Shown one piece after another: positions 56,601 to 64,000 of a stretch of 64,000 nucleotides of DNA. A program made the position numbers and the translations under genes. The first letter of the stretch is position 1, and the number at the start of each line of letters is the position of its first letter. The DNA is taken from positions 122,963 to 186,962 of the forward strand of contig JAFEMH010004903.1 in the NCBI GenBank assembly GCA_022495995.1, in the 5' to 3' direction. Source of the stretch: Adenophora triphylla var. japonica (taxonomy: Eukaryota > Streptophyta > Magnoliopsida > Asterales > Campanulaceae). The notes beneath the pieces are model-generated. The model saw only the letters and a list, made by a program, of their open reading frames with translations, was not told the DNA's origin and ran no database searches.

Positions 56601-58117
56601 GGTAGTGGGAAGTCATCTTTAGGGGATGCTTGTTCAAGTCTCCGAAGTCGACAAACTCGTATTTTCCCATCTCGACTTGGCTACTTGTACCGTGTTTGCT
56701 AGCCATTCCGGATACTCGATCACTTTGATAAACCCCACGTTCAAGAGTTTCATGATTTCCTCTTTTACTTGCATTGACCATTCCGCTGATTCTCGCGTAG
56801 TTTCGCTTGACCGGCTTGGCGTTGGGTAGCAACGGTATTCCTTGTGTTCTACAATTGATTGATTCAACCTGTGCATATCTTTGTAGGACCAAGCGAAGAC
56901 GTCGACATATTCTCCGAGGAGCTACGTCAAGGTTTCTCTATCTTCCCCTTGAAGAAGCTACCGATCTTTGTTTCTCTCGGGTCTTCTGTTGTCCCGAGAT
57001 TAACCGTTTGCATTTCCTCATTGTTAACGGGGCCATTCCTCTGCCTTCCCCTCAAGAAGCTACCGATCTTTGTTCGTTTTCTTGATCTATCTCATCGTAT
57101 GATTCATTATTAACGTGTTCGTTATATTGATTATTATGAGTTAATTCATCATTCACGATGTTAGCAATCTCAGTGGTACTTCTGAAGATCAAAGTTTTCA
57201 TTAAGGAAGTAAGTGGAATACATGTTTGGCCACCGCCTCGATTTCCTCTCGGGAGTGAGTTAATCGAGGGGAGCCTCGCTTCTAATGTGAAAGTTACAGG
57301 TCCTATCTTCCCCGCGGATGGGGAGTACAACCAAGCTCTTTGATCATGAAGTCTTCATCAACAATCTGCGTCCTCCGGTGACGTGCCGCTAGAATTGGCT
57401 CATCACATTTCGTATTAGCCTTGTATAATCAATAGTTAGAGCGTCCCCTTGAGATTGCATGGATCCGCCGTCTTCTAACCGGCACAGTCTTTCAAACCTG
57501 CCGCAAAGATGTCTTCTCCCAACACAAATTCCCATTTGCTGGTCATTTCGCTTCGTGCCCCACAAATCTTTAGGGATTAGCTGGGATCGGGTTCTGTTTC
57601 ATCTGTGAAGCATCGCCGCCGAAGATTTCAAAGCCCGATTGGCGCTTTCCTTTATCGTCCCCATGGTTCTCGAAAAGATAAAGTAGGGATGCTTTCCCTT
57701 CTCGAACGAAGTATCCATTGAGTGTCTTTCGATATGGCTCGAGGTTGCAATCTTTGACCTTTGGTCACTGTGGCCTCAGATGCGGCTCCTTCCCACCCGA
57801 CTCTGAGCGAAGTCCCACTCTTCTTCGTCATCTCCATCGTGGATGGAAATGATGTATCCTAGGCCATGCTTCGTGTGTGGTGAGGGAACCGGTGGTGGTT
57901 CCGTTATCCCTCGCAAGTGCTTTCCAAATCCTGCCAGTGGAAGTATCCTTGCTTGCATCATTCTCCAAACAGAAGGTTTTAAAACCGAACCGCTTTGGAG
58001 TAATCGCTTCACTTTCGCGGTTGAAATAAGTAATCGAACTTGAAAATGAAAATACCGACTAACTATTATTGAAAAGCAAACTTGATACTCTTGCCCACAA
58101 ATTAAGTTTTTAGGCAA
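53681..58117 (-). pseudogene. pol of element 4, heavily broken
   Basis: In minus sense: a G-patch-like piece with GFGKHLRGITEP (about 57940) and HGLGYIISIHDGDDEEEWDF; an RT region (56890-55960) with EIMKLLNVGFIKVIEYPEW and KHGTSSQVEM; a second RNase H (55470-54950) that keeps RVADALATLASL with Asp where element 3 has Asn; and integrase (54740-53690) with GHCFILVAIDYFAKWVEAAS and MISDNGSHFKKE. Indels are frequent and many short phrases differ sharply from element 3. No protease is seen here either. Confidence 0.8.
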
Positions 58118-58194
58118 GTAGTATCCAAACTAAACTAGACTACTAATCAAGCTTTTTTGCAAATAAAAGTAAATAACTAAAAAGGGAAAGAAGC

Positions 58195-59008
58195 TTCTCA
58201 TTTGCTTGCGTCCATCCAAATTATGCCACCGCTTGGGCAAATTCGATGCTTTCGTTGTCAATCGATCTTGGACCGCGTTCTTCAAAGTTGAAACAATCGT
58301 CGATATGGTGGCCATAGCATTGATGGTAGTAGCAAGAGAGGCGCTGGAGCTCGCCCTTCCTCTTGGGTATGTAATCTTCCATTGGCTTCGCCTTTCCCTC
58401 CTCGTGAAGACTCCCCGAAGAGATGACCGAGAGAGATCCTTCCAATGTTGGAGAAGATCCTACCCTTCCTTCGCTAGCCATTTGATTGTGGAGGTCTCGA
58501 ATATGGTTCTCGTAGTGTTGCACAAAGACGTTGTGGCGAGACCGATATTCGCTTCCATTTGCTCCTCGAGGTCACGGTAAAGAGTATTGAGGCAAGATTT
58601 GACCCTCTCATCAATGTCATCTTCAATGTGGGCTTCGAGAGTGATACACTTTTGGGTCATAGCCTCAAGTTCGCTTTTTTGACCTCTTCAAGCTCTTCAA
58701 TCAAGATCTTTGTCTTGTCGCTGATGGATTCTTTCAAGTTGTGCCACGCATCGTTGTTGTCAATTTGCCGCAGGCTTTGGCGAGTTGGAGCCTTGATGTC
58801 ACTTAGCTCTTCTTGCAATGTATGATTGCCCGCCATCGGAGCCACTTTCCATCTTTCGGAAATCTCTAGCAATGCGAGTGGTAGGTACATCAAAAGCTTC
58901 TCTCCAACCTCCCACATGTTCCATTTCAGCGACAAGGGACTTGGTCAAATCTTGCAGAGTTTGTTGTTCAAGGTCCTTCTTGGTGAAGACGTACTTTTCA
59001 AGAGACAT
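58195..59008 (-). pseudogene. Gag-like gene of element 4
   Basis: Start MSLEKYVFTKKDLEQQTLQ at 59008, matching element 3 gag along its length, including the charged helical centre (ALEAHIEDDIDERVK-like) and a C-terminal CYYHQCYGHHIDDC motif near 58310. Frameshifts near 58800, 58670 and 58510 break it. The absence of a capsid core matches element 3. Confidence 0.75.
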
Positions 59009-60228
59009 TGTGTCGGGAGTCTTGAAGTTGAGTAGCTTCGAAAACCGACAAGAGATGCAGAGGTAACGTCAGATCAAATCTAGCCCCAACGAGCTCGGAA
59101 GCAGCTTAAATGGTTTAGGCTCAAACACAAAGAAACAAGGTTTTATCTCGCGAGACATGTAGTCACGCACGAGACAATCACACGGAAAGTCGATTTTTAT
59201 TAGACCTAATTTTTGGTCGGAACGAGAATCCGTTTTGAGGTGGTTTCTAAGGCCTTTATCGTAACCTAATGACTAAGCAATCAATCCGATTTTTGTAAAA
59301 CAAAGCCATGTAAGATTGTTTTTGAAGGATATATTATTTTCTTTTAAAGGGACATCCTGAAAAGGGTCATTCAAGGGACTTTTCCTGAGTCTTCTTTATT
59401 GTCAATTTTACATGGCTTTATTTTGGTCAAAAACAAGAAAAGATCACTGAGTCAAACCGACCGGTCACTGAGTGATCCTAGAAAGACAATCTACATGAAA
59501 ATGTGGCGATGCAGGGCTGGAAGGCTAGGCTCCCCGGGATATGACAATCTAGGTGGATTGAATACGCGAAGTGGGATGATCCAACTTCTCGTAGAGACCG
59601 GCGACTAGGTGGTTACCGTCATCCGTCCTAGTGTGGGTCCCGAGTTTATAGAGGGTATGCAAAGTGCAATGACGTATATAACATGAGTGCGCGTGTGTGA
59701 TAGTCAATCTAGGTGATAGATAAAAATATAGATTTTTTTTTTTGAAAACAAAAGAAAACATGTAGTGGCCGCACCAAATGGTTGCCTACGTTTCTCCCAA
59801 ATTAGAAGACTCGTGCCATCGTAGTTCCAAATAATGAGAGAGAGAGAGAGAGATGAATAAATTAATTACAACTCCGAATCCCCAATGGACCGGACTTTAA
59901 TGAAATAAAATCCAATCACACGCAGCTTATAAATAACAATCAATTATTTAAACTAAAGTACGGATTCGAGTTCAACATCTTAAGGGAGGCCTTAAGATGA
60001 GGGAACTCGCAGATAATGAATTTCGGGATCCCCTTGCGTGTTCGACCTTTGTCTTGGACTTTGAGATGAACAGAAAGCCGTAAGACACCGTATTGCCGAA
60101 GCTAACATCTCGCGGGATAAGATATCTCATGCGAGATATGCCCGATTCGGAGAAAAAAACAAATTTATTTATTTATTTTTGAAAACCTCTCTTTAATATT
60201 GACGCAAGTTTAAAGCCTCTTAATTAAT
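59009..60228 (-). other. 5' leader of element 4
   Basis: Mirror of the element 3 leader: B palindromes at 59143-59158 and 59163-59176 (about 135 bp upstream of gag) and at about 60106-60119 and 60122-60139 (near PBS); 21-bp inverted arms at 59297-59317 and 59404-59424; CATCTTAAGG inverted repeat at 59976-59999; CTACG/CGTAGG hairpin near 59770-59830. No gene. Confidence 0.7.
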
Positions 60229-60247
60229 TGTCCCCAATGAGTCGCCA
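60229..60247 (-). promoter_or_regulatory. Primer-binding site of element 4
   Basis: In minus sense TGGCGACTCATTGGGGACA, one base after the LTR end. Confidence 0.7.
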
Positions 60248-60248
60248 C

Positions 60249-61182
60249 CGTAGCGATGCGCAGATTTCTCTTTACCCTTTTTTAAACATGTTTTGAGTCG
60301 CCACCTATATTATTCGTTTGGAAACATAGAAAAACCATTTTTGAAAGAGATTTTGGGTTCTAAGATTAGGTTATGGAATGGGAAGGTCAAGGAGCACCCA
60401 TTCCACCCAATCCCGGGAGATCGGCTCTTGCTAAAGAAAAGAGAGGTTTTCAAAAGAAGAAGATTTCAATCAATAAATAAAATAAAGATCCATTTAATCT
60501 GGTTAAACGGAATATAGGATCGATTGCTTCGAGACCATCCCCATGATTTCGGGAGGCTATAGGCCGATCCTAGATTCGATGTATTTATACCACTCTAACA
60601 ATCAATTAGAAAGGAAAATGAGTGTTACCTTGCGTGAGGTGATTCAGGGCAGAAGTTTCGACTCAAGTTTAGAGTCGATCTTGACACCGGATGTAGCTTC
60701 GCCTCAGTCCTTGATTTCGATCTTGGATGTTTGTTTATCAACAAGGTTGACAAACAAACTTTTAGGTGATTTTTAGGGTGATTTACAGTGAATCTTTCAA
60801 GGAGAGAAACCAAGAAATGTAGGGGGATTTTCTTTAGGATTGTAGACCTCCGAAATACTCTGAAAAGTCTTCTGTAAGATTATAGGTGTTTCGAGAGGTG
60901 TTGAAGATTGAGATCAAACACCTTGAGAAGCGTTCCTGCACTCCAACAAGGAAATACTTTTTTATTCACAAGGTGGAGTTGGGGTGCAAAGCAAACTGTG
61001 GACAATTACCTCGCCATTCTTTCCTCGTTATCTCGTATGCAGCTTAGCCCCAAACTAACGGTGGTTAGTCAAAAGCTTAACGAAACATGACGAAATGGGG
61101 TGGATTTCTACTTCTTGACCTTCAAAGCGAGACTTAGAGCGGTATAAATGTGATCCGATGGGTTCATAATGGGTTGTCTACA
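60249..61182 (-). repeat. 5' LTR of element 4 (934 bp)
   Basis: Reads CGTAGCGATGCG at the left (expected TGTAGCG) and GTTGTCTACA at the right. The segment that holds the B palindromes in the other LTRs is missing or replaced near 60950-61000. The region AACTAACGGTGGTTAGTC near 61050 is the empty site for the solo LTR. Confidence 0.8.
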
Positions 61183-61571
61183 AATGCCACATTTTCTCAA
61201 ATATAAGATAGGCTCATATTGTTATCAATCACCTTATCAACATTTTTTTGGCCTTCCTCCTCCGTTTCCCTAAACCAATGCCACATTTTTTCAATTATAA
61301 GATAGGCTCATATTGTTATCAATCCATGTTTTTTGGGCCTTCCTCTACTCCTCACCATCTTATCACTTTTTTCAAACTTTAGTCTCGCTAACCTGTTACA
61401 TCACTAGATCTCCATTTAACATTGCCAAACCACCTTAAGCGATTCCCACTCATCTTATATTCAACATATGCAACTCCTACTTTCTTCGACTTGAACTCTT
61501 TAGTTTGAACTCTTAACCCATTTTACTCTCACAATATCTCACGCCTTCCTATCCTTCTCATATGAGCAAGC

Positions 61572-61652
<81 letters not shown>

Positions 61653-61800
61653 CAAATCTAGCATTAAGCTCTGAATCACCTTGATCCTTGCATCTCAGAT
61701 CGCTTTTCTTGCCTTTCTTTCATCTTCCTTATACTCCTTCAAAGTTCTCACATTTCCTATATTTTTCAATAATTTATATCATTTTCGTTAATCGAGAATC
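61183..61800 (-). mobile_element. LINE retrotransposon remnant
   Basis: On the minus strand 61486-61388 translates to KKVGVAYVEYKMSGNRLRWF followed by GNVKWRSSDV, the C-terminal pattern of plant LINE reverse transcriptases (KMRENRLRWFGH). Further upstream, near 61740-61650, KEYKEDERKARKAI and a following LMLDL resemble another LINE RT segment. A 94-bp direct duplication (61183 and 61277) lies at the left. A TA microsatellite (61573-61649) splits the remnant. Confidence 0.6.
61573..61649. repeat. TA microsatellite
   Basis: About 38 TA units without interruption. Confidence 0.95.
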
Positions 61801-62114
61801 ATGAGAACCAACTACATCCATTTGATAAAAGAAAATCAAGGGTTCGATTAGAAATTAATTGGATAGATGTGTGGCATTTTTGTACTTAATAGGATAGACA
61901 ATGACAAAGCTATAAAATGTCATTTGACCTCGCAAATTCAAACCAAACCACGTCATCATCCAAATTTCACTCAAATTTCAAAATTAAATATTTTAATATC
62001 TATAAGTCGAAAAAACTACGATATTATCAAGTTTTCTCGTCTCTATGAGACGAATAAAACCAAATTCTTAAAGATAGGGTTTTGAAAAAAATGATGAAAA
62101 ACAATGAAATTCTT
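61801..62114. other. AT-rich stretch, nothing recognised
   Basis: A 72-residue open frame at 61867-62085 has no family features that I know, and I do not call it a gene. Confidence 0.4.
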
Positions 62115-63285
62115 AAAATGCACTTAGATTCAAAAGAGCTACTTATCTACCGAATCCATATATATATTTTTGAGCATTGCACTTCGATTCATTAGCTAAT
62201 TAGCTACGAATCCATGTGTATTTTGAACACACATGGATTCAGTAGCTAGTTAGCTACTAAATCCATGTTTATTTTTTAACATTGCACTTGGATTCAATAG
62301 CTACTTAGCTACTGAATCCATAAGTATTTTTTAACATTGTACTTGGATTCTGTAGCTAGTTAGCTACGGAATCCATGTGTACTTTTTAACATTGCACTTG
62401 GATTCTAGCTACATAGCTACTGAATACATATGTATTTTGAACATTGAATTCAGTAACTAGTTAGCTACTAAATTCATGTGTATTTTGAAGATTGCACATG
62501 AATTTCGTAGTTAGTAAGCTAATGAATCCATGTGTATTTGGAAAATTATACTTCGATTCAGTAGCTACTTAGCTACTGAATCCATGTATATTTTAATCAT
62601 TGCACATGGATTCAGTAGCTACTTATCTACTGAATCCTTATGTATTTTGAACATTACACATGGATTCAGTACTAGCTATCGAATCTATGTGTATTTTGAA
62701 CATTGCACATGTATTCAATAGCTTATTAGCTACTGAACCCATGTATATTTTTGAACATTGTTCTTGGATTCAGTAGTTAGTTAGCTACTGAATCCATTTG
62801 TATTTTGAACATTACACTGGGATTCAGTATCTACTTAGCTACTGAATACATGTATAACATTACACATAGATTCAATAACTACTTAGCTACTGAATCCATG
62901 TATATTTTGAACATTTCATATAGATTCATTAGCTAGTTAGCTACTGATACAGTAGCTAATTAGCTATTGAATCCATGTGCATTTTGGACATTGTATATGG
63001 ATTCAATAGCTAGTTATCTACTAAATCCATGTGTATTTTTAAACATTACACTTAAATTCAGTAGCTAATTAGCTAATGAATCCATGTGTATTTTGATCAT
63101 TGCACATGGATTCAGTAACTAATTAGCTACTAACTCTATATGTATTTTGAACATTACATATGGATTCTAGTTAGCTACTGAATACATGTGTATTTTGAAC
63201 ATTACACTTGGATTCAGTAGCTACTGAATCCATGTGTATTTTGATAATTGCACATGGATTCAAAAGCTACTTTGTTATTGTATCA
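62115..63285. repeat. Hairpin minisatellite, about 53-bp unit, about 20 copies
   Basis: Each unit has GGATTCAGTAGCTA, a 2-4 bp centre (CT or GT), TAGCTACTGAATCC and then a spacer ATGTGTATTTTGAACATTGCA. The first two parts are inverted repeats, so every copy can form a cruciform or RNA hairpin of about 14 bp. Copies differ by point changes that often affect only one arm. Confidence 0.85.
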
Positions 63286-63287
63286 AT

Positions 63288-63510
63288 TAGGGATGACAAT
63301 TTAACCGAACCCGATCCGTTCCGAAGGGTGATCCGATTCGAAATTTTCGGATTTGGTAGGATTTTTCATGATCCGATCGGATTTTGGATTGGATTCGGTA
63401 TGATCCGAGCCGAGATCCGACCCGACCCGATCCGATTTCCTTCAATTTATTATCCGATATGATATTCGCTCCGATATCCGATCCGATCCGATCCGCTTTC
63501 ATTAACCTAG
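63288..63510. repeat. GATCCG-rich repeat, possibly a DNA-transposon end
   Basis: Starts AGGGATGACAATTTAACCG, a beginning often seen at plant hAT-like or MITE ends, then short tandem GATCCGA, CGACCCGA and CCGATC units. No matching far terminus is found in the window, so the class is uncertain. Confidence 0.4.
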
Positions 63511-63561
63511 TTTTTCATTTTTACCCCTTCATGTTTTTTAAATTTACATTTATATCTTCAT

Positions 63562-63600
63562 TATATAAGGAAAAATATAGGGTTTAACCTCTCAGCCTCT
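63562..63600 (+). promoter_or_regulatory. Possible promoter of a gene beyond the right edge
   Basis: TATATAAG (63562-63569) is followed by ATAGGGTTTAACC, a telo-box-like sequence common in plant housekeeping promoters, and then CT-rich sequence like a plant 5' UTR, including a CT microsatellite at about 63621-63642. No coding start is reached before the window ends. Confidence 0.25.
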
Positions 63601-63663
63601 CTCTCTTGCGCATCCCAGCACCTCTCTCTCTCTCTCTCTCTCTAGACGCACGGTCTCTCTCTC

Positions 63664-63931
63664 TCAGGGTCCGCTCCTGAGTTTTTTATTTTAGGGAGAG
63701 AAAGGGAAGGGAAGGGAAGGGAAGGGAGGGGGAGGAAATGGCGAAACATTTCTTTCCTCCCATTTTCGCCCACACTTGGGAGGATTGAAATAGAAGGAAA
63801 TGAGGCCTCCATTTCCTTCCCTTTCCCTCCTCAAAAAAACTCAAGAGCACCATTAGAGAGGAAATCCTCCCACATTTCCTCCCTTTTCCTTCCCTTCCCC
63901 TCCATTTTTAGACTCGGGAGCGGACCCTCAG
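63664..63931. mobile_element. MITE-like element with terminal inverted repeats (268 bp)
   Basis: Left terminus TCAGGGTCCGCTCCTGAGT and right terminus ACTCGGGAGCGGACCCTCAG-like sequence are inverted repeats with one or two differences. Inside, purine-rich GGGAAGGGAAGG on the left faces pyrimidine-rich TTCCCTTCCCCT on the right, so pairing extends inward. CT-rich sequence on both sides hides the exact target duplication. No coding capacity. Confidence 0.65.
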
Positions 63932-64000
63932 TCTCTCTTGCCGGCGACCTTAACGTGTTTATGCCGCCAATCCCAAAATCTAAATCTAAGGTATTTTCTC

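Larger units (their letters stand above)
44537..61182 (-). mobile_element. Element 4: family B retrotransposon, reverse orientation, LTR split by solo LTR
   Basis: Same layout as element 3 in mirror image. Without the nested 2.3-kb LTR it is about 14.3 kb. Pol is more decayed than in element 3. Left flank TGGAC and right flank AATGC do not match, so one end may have been rearranged. Confidence 0.85.

Noticed and set aside
61867..62085. 72-residue open frame in AT-rich DNA
   Set aside because: No recognisable domain, no neighbouring exon, and a chance length for this composition.
63288..63510. A complete hAT transposon
   Set aside because: Only one end-like sequence is present and no transposase or second terminus is found before 64000.

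Overview
This window is plant nuclear DNA, most likely from a flowering plant, and is built almost entirely of nested Ty3/gypsy LTR retrotransposons of the Tat/Ogre type. The signs are long LTRs (about 1-2.3 kb), a primer-binding site beginning TGGCGACT, a second RNase H-like domain between reverse transcriptase and integrase, and accessory genes on the opposite strand between pol and the 3' LTR. I see no convincing host gene, rRNA, tRNA or CRISPR array. All coding regions belong to elements and nearly all are broken, so no gene symbols are given.

Layout. (1) 1-8023, minus: element 1 (family A, subfamily A1), entering from the left edge, with gag remnants, a leader and a 5' LTR; no pol is visible. 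It is inserted in an exon of an antisense gene of (2) 8024-13288, plus: the 3' part of a C-family element (antisense PMD gene, large minisatellites, polypurine tract, 3' LTR). (3) 13290-14145: part of a related LTR in the opposite orientation. (4) 14146-30129, minus: element 2 (subfamily A2), complete from LTR to LTR but decayed. (5) 30130-44009, plus: element 3 (family B), the best preserved, with its 5' LTR cut short. (6) 44010-44536: a 527-bp RNase H fragment of an older gypsy element. (7) 44537-61182, minus: element 4 (family B), whose 3' LTR is split by an A1 solo LTR (45402-47701) with a perfect 5-bp target duplication. (8) 61183-64000: LINE remnant, TA microsatellite, a hairpin-forming minisatellite, GATCCG-rich repeat and a MITE-like inverted repeat.

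How the parts work together. In the sense direction each element reads LTR, PBS, leader, gag, pol, a doubled hairpin, then (antisense) a DUF7745-like gene and a plant mobile domain (PMD) gene, a family-specific minisatellite, a polypurine tract and the 3' LTR. The PMD gene has three introns in the same places in three elements. Introns can survive retrotransposition here because the genomic RNA carries them in reverse.

The most striking signal is a set of short palindromes with a common core CG-NN-CG whose arms differ by family: TCTCGCGCGAGA in B, TATGTCGCACGACATA in A1, AGCCGTACGGCT in A2, GGTCCGTACGGACC in C. They occur, often in pairs, about 140-170 bp upstream of the start codon of every antisense gene and of the B gag, and again in the LTR upstream of the TATA box. 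This looks like a family-specific regulatory code, possibly read by the element-encoded nuclear PMD or DUF7745-like proteins. That last step is inference.
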